A stretch of DNA of 64,000 nt from Bacteroidota bacterium (GTDB lineage: Bacteria > Bacteroidota > Bacteroidia > M30B66), in assembly GCA_027483445.1 (NCBI GenBank), contig JAIXUS010000064.1, positions 1 through 64,000 on the forward strand, given 5' to 3'. The translations under genes and the position numbers were made by a program. This document shows, piece after piece, positions 7,134 through 14,940 of this stretch (within the stretch, counting starts at the first letter, position 1; every line of letters starts with the position of its first letter). A model generated the notes under the pieces. That model saw only the letters and a list, made by a program, of their open reading frames with translations, made no database searches and was not told the origin of the DNA.

Positions 7134-10097
7134 TTAATCGTGTAAAATAGTTCCGGTGCCCGGCAATGGGTTTACCGTAATTGTAAGTGTTTGATTGGTC
7201 GCACATTGGCCCGCGTTAGGCGTAAATGTGTAAGTTGTTGTTGAGGTATTGTTCAAGGCCGGACTCCAGCTTCCCACAATGCCGTTGCCCGAAGTGGTGG
7301 GCAAGGGCAAAATACTTTCTCCGGTGCAAATCGGTGCCGGTGTTACAAAATTGGGCGTCACCGGATTGGTTACTGTAACGCAGGTTTGACTTTCGCAATC
7401 GGCACTTAAGAAATAGCTTACAGGGTTGGGACTTGCTGCTCCAAAATTGATGGCTCCGTTGCCGTAATTGTTCTCTCCATTGCCCGCTGGCGTTATGAAT
7501 TGATTGCTCACAAAAGTGGGGATTCCAAAACCGGGATCATTCACCAACATGGCAAAAACAGCGACGGACGTTCCCGGATTTCCAAGACGCGACAAGGGCA
7601 AGCCGAATTCATATCCGGCCAACAGGTTGCCGCTGCCTCCATTGCTTTGGTAACCTAATACCGGCGAAGATCCTGTTTGACCCAGAAATACGCTGGTATT
7701 GCTGGCCATTCGGTATAAATCGAAAAAGCCGATTCCGAACGCTTGATTCATCGCCAAAATGTAATCGGGCTCAAAACCGGGATCGAATTGAATTCCGCTG
7801 TTGAGGTTTTCTACCGAAAAATAGGGCGCATTCGTGCGGTTTGTCCAACCTGAAAGCGAATTGAAGCCACCGGGCTCAGAATCGATGAACAGCAAGAAGC
7901 GATTGTTGCTGCCATCCTGCGTTTGCCCGGCAAGCGCGCCAAAAAGGTAGCCCGACATATTTTTGAGATATAAAGCATCGAGGTTGTTGCTTCCACCGAA
8001 GCCGCTCAAAGGCCCGTTTGCTGAGGTTGCCAGCGGCGCTCCCCATTCGGCTTCTGTAATCTGCCCGTTGAAGGTAAATGGCGGAACCGGGTAGGAAATC
8101 GCGCATACCTGGTCGCCAGCCACTACTGAGCCCGACGTCCAACTGTTATCGCTCGACGGCGCCTGAACCTCCACACCATTCAGGTTGAAGCTTGTCCATG
8201 CTGAACCGGAACTCACAAACTCGATGGCGGTACCCGGGCAGGGTAGGGCAGGACTTAAAATCGGGGCACCGGGCAATGACGTAATTTGAACGGTATTGGT
8301 GGCCGTTTGCGGCGGACAAGCTCCAACTGCCGGTGCGGTATACGTTACCGTGTATGTTCCGGGAGTGCTCGAAGAGGGCAAAATGGCTCCCGTAGCTGCG
8401 TTGATGGAAAGTCCTGACGGGCTGGCACTGTAAAGTCCACCCGCTACCCCCTGCAAATTTACAACCTGTGTGGTGTTCTGATTCACACAGAAGGGAGCGT
8501 TGTAGCTAATGCTCAATGGCGTAGCGGTTTGAATGCTCACCAGAACATCATCGCTCGCCGTGCAACCCAATCCATCGGTGACCACCAGGGTGTAAGTTGT
8601 GTTTGAGGAAGGCGAAACCACCGGATTGGCGCTCGATTGGCCACTTTGGATTCCGGCTGCGGGCGTCCAGGCGTAGGTGTATGAGCCGGAGCCTCCACTT
8701 GCGGCTGGACTTCCACCGAGGGTAACCGTTTGTCCGGTAGTGCAAATCACACGGTCGAGGCCGGCATTGGCAACGATAGAGGTGCTCAGATTGGCATTGG
8801 CGCAACCGACGCTGCTTGTATTCCCACATAAATCGCTTATGCCTCCAGCTGCATTGCTGAGGCAAACTTCATAATTGCCCGACTGTAACAAGGGTGCTGA
8901 TACAGTTAATACTGCATTTTGGGTAAACTGTATGCCCGCACCAGTGCACGAAAGTGCGTTTACTGCGGTTATGGTGTAAGGGCCACCCGGGCCACTCAGT
9001 GTGAAATCTCCCGCTTGCAAGGAGCTGCACAAGGTGGGCTCGGAGAAGTTTACGGTAACTTGCGTGCTACCACAGGTTGGCGCCACAAGCGATTCCAGCA
9101 AGGGCGCTGAGTTGTCGAATAAGGTTGCTGTGGAGGGCGATAAATCGAGATAATAACCGCCTTGCGAAGCCGAGAAGTTCGAAACCACCAATGCATACGT
9201 GTTGCCGGCAACCACCGGAATGCTGGCATTAAATGCGGAGCCGAATTCACCCTGATTGCTACCGAAACCAAAATAGGGAGTCCCGGAGATAGCCCCGGTT
9301 TGCCCGGCCCAGGTGCCGACATCTGCTGAGAAATTACAGGAAACTTCAGGACTTACCCCTGAGCTGATGCCCGAACAGCCGCCATTGCTAATGTCGTATA
9401 CCGCCCAGTCGTAGTCGTCGGCGCTGAAATTGGGCGTAATCACAAAAGAGAGGTTACCGCTATTTTGGGCGGTAAACACATACCATGAATTGTTAAGCTC
9501 ACCAAATGCAAGGCAGGAGCCACCCGGTACGATATTGCTACCGTTGTTGCCAGAATACGCAAAGGGCTGATAGTACTGCTCTTCGCAAACCGGAATGGCC
9601 CCATTACAATCCTGTTGACTGGTATTGGAAGGTATTGGGCAGGGTTGGCATGTAATTGCCGAATTCCAACCCTGATCGTTGAAGAATAAATCACTCGAAA
9701 ATACAAACGTCAAACAACCCGTGGCAGAGGCTACCGGAAAGGGGGCTGGAAAAGGGCCACCAGCTATTGAAAACATGTAGTTTGCTGGCGTAGCAGGGGC
9801 ACCATCATGCACATCAAGAAAGTCAAATGCAACTCCTAGGAAGATGTCATTTACCTGAAAGCTGCTGAAATCCACCATGATACATTGCCCCGGCTGGTCT
9901 GCACAAAAGGTGTAGCTGCAATTGTTATTGTTGGTGTAGTTGCCCGATGGCCCACCCGAATCAAAAAAACTCCCGCTACACGTGTTCACACTTTCGTTGC
10001 TGCCAGGCTGGCACATGGTATACACCTGCGCCATCAATTCCGAATCCGCCTCAATCCAAATCAAGAACAACAACAGCCAAAGCCCCTTCTTCATCAT
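7134..10097 (-). CDS. Large secreted protein with N-terminal CUB-like domain and adhesin modules
   Basis: 987 aa. Signal peptide about 1-23. Residues about 35-150 look like a CUB domain (CSGSFFDSGGPSGNY, then DFLDVHDG and a Cys-ending strand). Residues about 165-330 contain NNSWYVFTAQNSGNLSFVI and DYDWAVYDISNGGC, a module shared with the secreted protein at 60918-63161. Then come Ig-like/PKD domains (YTYAWTPAAGI), a region of about 200 aa that may bind ligand (ITEAEWGAPLA ... LDALYLKN), and one copy of the ~68-aa module abundant in the next gene. It ends PLPGTGTILHD without a recognised T9SS sorting domain. Its ATG overlaps the upstream stop as ATGA, indicating coupled translation. Confidence 0.8.
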   Translation of the reverse strand: MMKKGLWLLLFLIWIEADSELMAQVYTMCQPGSNESVNTCSGSFFDSGGPSGNYTNNNNCSYTFCADQPGQCIMVDFSSFQVNDIFLGVAFDFLDVHDGAPATPANYMFSIAGGPFPAPFPVASATGCLTFVFSSDLFFNDQGWNSAITCQPCPIPSNTSQQDCNGAIPVCEEQYYQPFAYSGNNGSNIVPGGSCLAFGELNNSWYVFTAQNSGNLSFVITPNFSADDYDWAVYDISNGGCSGISSGVSPEVSCNFSADVGTWAGQTGAISGTPYFGFGSNQGEFGSAFNASIPVVAGNTYALVVSNFSASQGGYYLDLSPSTATLFDNSAPLLESLVAPTCGSTQVTVNFSEPTLCSSLQAGDFTLSGPGGPYTITAVNALSCTGAGIQFTQNAVLTVSAPLLQSGNYEVCLSNAAGGISDLCGNTSSVGCANANLSTSIVANAGLDRVICTTGQTVTLGGSPAASGGSGSYTYAWTPAAGIQSGQSSANPVVSPSSNTTYTLVVTDGLGCTASDDVLVSIQTATPLSISYNAPFCVNQNTTQVVNLQGVAGGLYSASPSGLSINAATGAILPSSSTPGTYTVTYTAPAVGACPPQTATNTVQITSLPGAPILSPALPCPGTAIEFVSSGSAWTSFNLNGVEVQAPSSDNSWTSGSVVAGDQVCAISYPVPPFTFNGQITEAEWGAPLATSANGPLSGFGGSNNLDALYLKNMSGYLFGALAGQTQDGSNNRFLLFIDSEPGGFNSLSGWTNRTNAPYFSVENLNSGIQFDPGFEPDYILAMNQAFGIGFFDLYRMASNTSVFLGQTGSSPVLGYQSNGGSGNLLAGYEFGLPLSRLGNPGTSVAVFAMLVNDPGFGIPTFVSNQFITPAGNGENNYGNGAINFGAASPNPVSYFLSADCESQTCVTVTNPVTPNFVTPAPICTGESILPLPTTSGNGIVGSWSPALNNTSTTTYTFTPNAGQCATNQTLTITVNPLPGTGTILHD

Positions 10098-10582
10098 TTA
10101 AATTCAGCCTTTAGTCGTTGAAAATCAATGGGGTTCAATAGGTAAACATCAGCGGCTTGCTCCGTTTGTACTTCTTTCCCTTTGCCGGCATTCGTTCGGG
10201 GCGACCTGAATTCGCGCTGAACTTTAAGCCCTTGCTCAGCACCATGGAAAAGGGTTCGCTCTCCGGATTTTTCCCGGGCAGAAAGTTGACGAATCTGCGT
10301 GTAATTGAGCATCACCGAATCGCGCTGCTGTTCACGCGCCGAACGCAGGCTGTTTGGATTCTGCTTTAACCAGGCCGCTGTAGAGTCGGCATACCGTCGG
10401 ATTTCTGTCGAATCGAATGCCGCTCCTTTGGGAATCATTGGAAAACCTTTGCCTTGCACCTCATAAAACACCGCATACCGCTTGGTTGGATGTATGCTCG
10501 TTCGCTGCTGGGCAATGCAGGCCTCTCCCGCCAACAAGAGCGAGATCATCAATAAAAAGCTTCTGAAAAGCCGGTAATTCAC
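10094..10582 (-). CDS. Small secreted hypothetical protein, first gene of the adhesin operon
   Basis: 162 aa with an N-terminal signal peptide (LLMISLLLAGEACIAQQ). It could be a lipoprotein (Cys near residue 22), but the residues before that Cys fit a lipobox poorly and cleavage after the Ala at IA-QQ is more likely. The mature part is charged and rich in Gln/Arg/Ser, with a helical stretch (EIRRYADSTAAWLKQNPNSLRSAREQQRD). No family recognised. Its stop overlaps the ATG of the CUB-domain protein. The six minus-strand genes down to 702 are close or overlapping and probably form one transcript starting here. Confidence 0.65.
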   Translation of the reverse strand: MNYRLFRSFLLMISLLLAGEACIAQQRTSIHPTKRYAVFYEVQGKGFPMIPKGAAFDSTEIRRYADSTAAWLKQNPNSLRSAREQQRDSVMLNYTQIRQLSAREKSGERTLFHGAEQGLKVQREFRSPRTNAGKGKEVQTEQAADVYLLNPIDFQRLKAEFK

Positions 10583-10988
10583 AGGTCGGAATTGGTATTT
10601 GAAGGTTTAATTAGGGCAAAAAAGAGCTGGCCCGTTCAAAAAACCGGAGTTGTACGTGTAAGAAAACAATTGGAATTCAGGCGCTTAGTCCTGAGAGAAT
10701 GAACCCCAATCGGGGTTAAAAAAAGTACAGTTTAATCATAGGCGCGTAAAGCGTGCGTGGGGATGCACAGAGTCTGAAGGTGTGAATTAGCGTTTGTTGA
10801 TGGCAATATAGAACACCTATTTTACAATGTCAATAGGAAAGTTTCTCATTCTGTGTTGAAAGCAATCAGTTTCACGTTCAGTATGCCCGTCAAACCACCC
10901 GCTACAGGTAGTTTTCAACAGCCGATTTTTCCGATGCCATACAGAACTTGTTGTCAAAACACTCATCAATCCGAACTACCTTCGTTGC
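10583..10988. promoter_or_regulatory. Divergent intergenic region between adhesin operon and delta-60 gene
   Basis: About 400 bases without a coding frame between two outward-reading transcripts. On the plus strand TACCTTCG (10976-10983, seven of eight to TAnnTTTG) lies just before the ATG at 10989, with TTG about 23 bases upstream. No comparable box stands out on the minus strand. No palindrome suggesting shared control was found. Confidence 0.35.
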
Positions 10989-12512
10989 ATGATCCGAAAT
11001 GCCTTTATATCAGCTTTATGCATGCTGCTTGCCGTTTCAGTCGAAGCGCAGATGCTCATGGCCGATCCTGATTTTGGGGATAACGGACAAATTCAATACG
11101 ACTGGGGCTTCGATCTCGTGCACAAAGTCAAAGTGCAGCCCGATCAGCATATTCTTATCGCATCAACCGGCGGTTCGGCCAACAATACCGACTTTGCCAT
11201 CACCCGCCTAAAACCCGATGGCGACATCGACCAGGACTTCGGTCTTTCCGGTCGGGTGGAAACCGATTTAGGAGCATTCGAAAAGGCCACCGACCTTATG
11301 CTGCAGCCCGATGGCCGAATTCTAGCCTGCGGACTCTCCTCCTTGAACAGCGGCAGCATTGTGGTTGCTCGCATGCTTGCAGATGGCACTCCCGATAGCA
11401 CTTTTGCGATCAATGGCTTTCGGCTGTTTAGCTTGCCGGGCCTCAACATTACTTCCTCGTTGGTTGAAATGGCGGCCGACAACGCGCTGGGCGTTTACAT
11501 TGCCTTTCAGGCGTTTATTTCAGGTAGCCAAAAACTCTGCATTTTGCATTGTTCAGCAAGCGGCAATGTTGAGCCCTGGGGAAACCAGCCATTGCTACAA
11601 CTCCCAATTACCGGCGAAACGGATGGTTTTGAGCGTTGTATAGCCACCGATTCCGATGGGAAGATTTGGTTGGCCTACGCTGAGTTTCTGAATAACCAAA
11701 CCATTTGGCGCGTTTTGAAGCTCAATCAGGATGGCTCAGCGGTTTCAGGATTTGAAAACATTTCCTTTTCGCCTTCCACATTTCCCGGAACAATTCGCGA
11801 AATAATTTTAAGGCCTCAAGGCGGAATTACCCTGTGTGGTTATGCCGAACAAGGCAGCGGAACTGAATCGCTGATTATGGTGCAACTCAATGCCGACGGT
11901 AGTTTAAACAATACGTTTGGCCTGGGTGGTGTTTTAGCAGGTTCGCCCGGATTTGGATTGAAAGCAGTTTCGGCCATTCAGCAGAGTGATGCCTCGTTTT
12001 TACTCTGTGGAATCTCCGGTAGCAATGGATTTGCGCTTCGGAAAGTAAGTGAAAATGGGCAGCCCGATTTGAATTTTGGCAACAATGGGTTATTTTATTT
12101 AAATGCCGAAAATGCCGAATCTACCTCGCTGGTTGTGGCTCCGGGCGATACCTCGCTCATTGTTGGTGGCTCTGAGTTTTTAGCGTTAAATCCCGATATA
12201 CACATACATAAATTTAAAATTAAAAGTACACCCTCGAATATTGAATTACCGCTTTCCAATCAATTGCTGTTTTACCCCAATCCATCCAACGGAACACTGT
12301 ATCTTTTCGAATCCAAACGTCCTGCTATTCGAACGATTCAGCTATACAATGCACAATTGGCGCATATCGCAGAAATTGTGTGTACTGAAGAAACCCACAT
12401 AATTAATTTACCCGAAATTCCCACCGGTCTGTATTTCCTGCATTTCAATACACGCGAAGGCCAAATTGTAACGAAGTACATGCATATCAATGCAAACCCG
12501 ACCTATCACTAA
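10989..12512 (+). CDS. Delta-60 repeat protein with type A T9SS sorting domain
   Basis: 507 aa. Signal peptide MIRNAFISALCMLLAVSVEAQ. The body has repeated delta-60 (beta-propeller-like) units: DxxFGxxGxxxxD...  VxVQPDxxILxxxG ... xxxRLxxDGxxDxxFG (DPDFGDNGQ, DQDFGLSGR, DSTFAINGF, NNTFGLGGV, DLNFGNNGL). The C-terminal about 80 residues (LLFYPNPSNGTLYLFES ... IPTGLYFLHFN ... QIVTKYMHI) form a type A sorting domain, so the protein is exported by T9SS and likely attached to the surface or released. The function of delta-60 proteins is unknown. It stands alone, divergent from the adhesin operon. Confidence 0.9.
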   Translation: MIRNAFISALCMLLAVSVEAQMLMADPDFGDNGQIQYDWGFDLVHKVKVQPDQHILIASTGGSANNTDFAITRLKPDGDIDQDFGLSGRVETDLGAFEKATDLMLQPDGRILACGLSSLNSGSIVVARMLADGTPDSTFAINGFRLFSLPGLNITSSLVEMAADNALGVYIAFQAFISGSQKLCILHCSASGNVEPWGNQPLLQLPITGETDGFERCIATDSDGKIWLAYAEFLNNQTIWRVLKLNQDGSAVSGFENISFSPSTFPGTIREIILRPQGGITLCGYAEQGSGTESLIMVQLNADGSLNNTFGLGGVLAGSPGFGLKAVSAIQQSDASFLLCGISGSNGFALRKVSENGQPDLNFGNNGLFYLNAENAESTSLVVAPGDTSLIVGGSEFLALNPDIHIHKFKIKSTPSNIELPLSNQLLFYPNPSNGTLYLFESKRPAIRTIQLYNAQLAHIAEIVCTEETHIINLPEIPTGLYFLHFNTREGQIVTKYMHINANPTYH

Positions 12513-12536
12513 TTTTCACGGATTTTTTGAGGAGTT

Positions 12537-12654
12537 GGGCGCCTGCCCGAATTAAACTCCAACTTTACTTTGGCTCTTTCGGCGGGCACCGGGCTTTACG
12601 CCTATAGTCCCGCTGCCTAGCGTTGCGGGAGCTGCCGGCTTCAATCCCTTGCGC
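12537..12654 (+). repeat. Dispersed intergenic element, copy 2
   Basis: Begins GGGCGCCTGCCC (12537-12548), then GGGCACCGGGCTTTACG (12584-12600), a hairpin TCCCGC...GCGGGA (12608-12630) and CTTCAATCCCTTGCGC (12639-12654). The same order is seen at 60820-60904 and, reverse-complemented, at 541-674 and 19117-19307. It lies directly after the delta-60 gene and could end that transcript. Confidence 0.55.
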
Positions 12655-12670
12655 TTATCACCTCCGTTCT

Positions 12671-12975
12671 GCCGTAAAGTGTCGTCCTCCGAAATTCAGA
12701 GCGAGAGCTGAGATTGAGAGTGATTTACTGTTTTAATCGAGATTTACCTTCCACCTATAAACCCCGTTATACCGTAAAGTGTCGTCCCTCGAAATTCAGA
12801 GCGGGAGCGGAGAGTGATTTACTGTTTTAATCGAGATTTACCTTCCACCTGTAAACCCCGTTATACCGTAAAGTATCGTCCCTCGAAATTCAGAGCTAGA
12901 GCGGAGAGTGATTTACTGTTTTAATCGAGATTTACCTTCCACCTATAAACCCCGTTATACCGTAAAGTGTCGTCT
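12671..12975 (+). repeat. Tandem repeat, three copies of 94-100 bp plus a partial fourth
   Basis: Units 12671-12770 (100 bp, with a 6-bp insertion), 12771-12864 (94 bp), 12865-12958 (94 bp) and a partial copy from 12959. Each starts (A/G)CCGTAAAGT(G/A)TCGTC and ends CACCT(A/G)TAAACCCCGTTAT. Copies differ at only a few positions. None encodes a continuous frame through the array. The units are too long and lack spacers, so this is not a CRISPR. The partial copy runs into a purine-rich CTCTCTC/GAGAGAG hairpin (12974-13000). Confidence 0.9.
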
Positions 12976-13027
12976 CTCTCCCGCGGAGAGAGAGGCGAGA
13001 GAGAGGTAAGGAATAGCAGCATATTTC

Positions 13028-13486
13028 TTAGTTATCCGGAACCCTTGTAGAATGCAGCATATCGAGCTTCCACCCATTTTCGGTCAATACGGCTGTTGCG
13101 CTCTCCAGCCAATGTGCTTTTCGGGTTATTTTGCCTTCGGTGGAGAATGTCGCGTAGTTTTGGTAGGCAACCCAGGCCGTTCCCTTTCCAACTTTTATAT
13201 CGATAATTTCGATGGTATTTACGCGTGTTAAATTCGCCATTCGAAGTTTGGCCTTATTCAAATAATTGGCAATCGTATCGTTGTTCCAAATTTCGCCGTG
13301 TTCCAACAGAAGGAAGTCCTTTGTATAGTATTTATCAATATTCTTTGCATTCAGTTCAGACCAAATTTCATCAAACGACTGCACGATCAAGCGCTTAATC
13401 TGCTCTTTGTCTGCCTCAACAGCGCTTTGTCCAAACATGTTTGTGGCGAAAAACAGCAGTAAAGTAAAGGTTTTGAGGGTTTTCAT
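13028..13486 (-). CDS. Secreted NTF2-like (SnoaL/DUF4440-type) protein, 152 aa
   Basis: Signal peptide MKTLKTFTLLLFFATNMFGQ. The mature part has the NTF2-like cone-fold pattern: a first helix (DKEQIKRLIVQSFDEIWSELNAKNIDKYYTKDFLLLEHGEIW) and alternating strands (VNTIEIIDIKVGKGTAWVAYQNYATFS ... KAHWLESATAVLTENGWKLDMLHSTRV). Members bind small hydrophobic ligands or have unknown roles; no catalytic assignment is possible here. It is read in the same direction as the defence cassette but about 200 bp beyond it, on the far side of the attC-like border, so it is probably unrelated to it. No clear promoter was seen. Confidence 0.75.
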   Translation of the reverse strand: MKTLKTFTLLLFFATNMFGQSAVEADKEQIKRLIVQSFDEIWSELNAKNIDKYYTKDFLLLEHGEIWNNDTIANYLNKAKLRMANLTRVNTIEIIDIKVGKGTAWVAYQNYATFSTEGKITRKAHWLESATAVLTENGWKLDMLHSTRVPDN

Positions 13487-13526
13487 TTTTTTTGGGGTTT
13501 CGTTGCTACTTAAGGCGATTGAGGTA

Positions 13527-13660
13527 GAACGTTGTTAGGTGCTGCCCTTCTGTCTTTCATCCTGATTGTCTGTTGGTTGTGCGGTGAGACAGACACACTC
13601 TTTGCCAAGTTTTGGTCTGAGCGTTGGCTGGTGCGACTTGGCAATGTGTGTGGCTGTGAA
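13527..13660 (-). other. Downstream border of the defence cassette: attC-like heptamer and hairpin
   Basis: Just past the Shedu stop, the minus strand holds ACACAC...GCCAAG and CTTGGC...GTGTGT arms (plus-strand 13592-13660), then GCAGCACCTAACAACG (13531-13546). ACCTAAC fits the RYYYAAC heptamer of integron attC sites. No matching GTTAGGT partner at attC distance was found before the next gene, so at most one half site is present. The remaining sequence between 13487 and 13683 has no gene. Confidence 0.35.
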
Positions 13661-13683
13661 GCGTTGGCTTTGGTATCATTAGT

Positions 13684-14940
13684 TTATACTTTTAAAACAT
13701 TTGATTTAAAAAATTCAGTTTCTAAGTCAAACCAATCTTTAGGCAACTTGTCAGGAAACACAATATGAAATGCTCTTTCAAACAGCTCGTCATATGTTAC
13801 TATTTCAATATTTCTTGAATCCCTTCTCATTCTCTCAAAGCAGTCAGTCTTCATATCAAATTCAGAATTTCTGATGTGAGGAAATTCTTCGTTTCTGTTA
13901 CCAATTATCAAAACTGCTTTTGGGTCTAAAATTCTGTTTTTCTTAGTGTCAATTAAATTGCCGTTTTCATCTTTTATGTCTTTGTATTCTGTTATTTCAC
14001 TTCGTTGTGATAAAGCTTGGCTATATGCTTCGATAAAGTCTTCTGAAAAGTCCCAAGTATTTGCTCTTGATTTCGTAGATTTTTTCTCTTTGAAAATTTT
14101 AGTTCTACTTGTCTTTAACTCAATTAAGGTTGTAAAATAAGATATGCCTAACAAGTCCACTTCAGGACTGCCAACACCTTTTGAATCTTCATATCCTACT
14201 TTCTGTTTTGAAAGTAAATCACGAATGAACTTTATGTCAATATTTAAACCAATAATCCAATCGTTTGATTTTAAAAAATGATGCCAAATTGCTTCTTCTC
14301 CCTGTTCTTTGATTGAGTGCTTTTTTCTGTAAGATTCAAATGCCTTAACACCATCTTTATTACCGAGGTCTTTTAGAAAAGCATAAAACCAATGAATTGC
14401 ATTTCTACGATGCGGCAATAAAAGTTCTTTTATTTCTTGTTTTGATAGTCTTATTGATTCTGAGAGAGCCGTCAATTCTTTTACTTTTTCAGCCTGAACT
14501 TTTGTTTTAAAATCAACCAAGTAAGAATCAAAACTTACAGCTTGATATTTTGAATGAAAATCGCCTAAGTCAACCAACTCTTTAAATCCTTGCAGAAAGT
14601 GTATTACCTTCCAAAAAGCCCTGGCTTCATCTCCATCTGAAAATCTAATGATTACATCATTTCCTTTCGATTTACTTGGTTCACCACTATCCGTTTCCTT
14701 TCTAAACTCAAGACGAGGAAGATATTTGCCGTCTTGTTTTGACCGATAAAATGAAACTCTTAGAATGGTTATTGCATTTTTCTTTTTTATCAGAATGAAG
14801 CCACCAATAATGTTTTCTTTATCATAGACAAAGCAATTATCCTTTGAATAGTTTTCTTTAATAACCAATGTGTCAATATCACGTTCTTTGATATCGAAAA
14901 GATTCGAGAATGGATTATTTATGTTTGATGTTCTCGACAT
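13684..14940 (-). CDS. Shedu-family (DUF4263) defence nuclease
   Basis: 418 aa. Residues about 1-160 form a variable N-terminal region. Residues about 210-395 match the Shedu nuclease core: GEEAIWHHFLKSNDWIIG (Glu216/217), SPEVDLLGI (Asp262), LIELKTS (Glu274, Lys276), DFIEAYSQALSQ (Gln308), PKAVLIIGNRNEEF and RDSRNIEIVTYDELFERA. This is a PD-(D/E)xK arrangement; Shedu proteins protect against phages by nucleic-acid cleavage. The ATG overlaps the stop of the type IIG enzyme in TAATG, so the two are translated from one mRNA. Coupling of a Shedu nuclease to a type IIG enzyme suggests a joint defence unit in which methylation might mark self (inference). AT-rich compared with neighbours. Confidence 0.85.
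   Translation of the reverse strand: MSRTSNINNPFSNLFDIKERDIDTLVIKENYSKDNCFVYDKENIIGGFILIKKKNAITILRVSFYRSKQDGKYLPRLEFRKETDSGEPSKSKGNDVIIRFSDGDEARAFWKVIHFLQGFKELVDLGDFHSKYQAVSFDSYLVDFKTKVQAEKVKELTALSESIRLSKQEIKELLLPHRRNAIHWFYAFLKDLGNKDGVKAFESYRKKHSIKEQGEEAIWHHFLKSNDWIIGLNIDIKFIRDLLSKQKVGYEDSKGVGSPEVDLLGISYFTTLIELKTSRTKIFKEKKSTKSRANTWDFSEDFIEAYSQALSQRSEITEYKDIKDENGNLIDTKKNRILDPKAVLIIGNRNEEFPHIRNSEFDMKTDCFERMRRDSRNIEIVTYDELFERAFHIVFPDKLPKDWFDLETEFFKSNVLKV

Noticed and set aside
12671-12975. CRISPR array
   Set aside because: Units are 94-100 bp, contiguous and without spacers; no cas genes nearby.
13532-13768. 78-aa plus-strand ORF over the cassette border
   Set aside because: It overlaps the Shedu 3' end in antisense and covers the border hairpin; no sign of coding.
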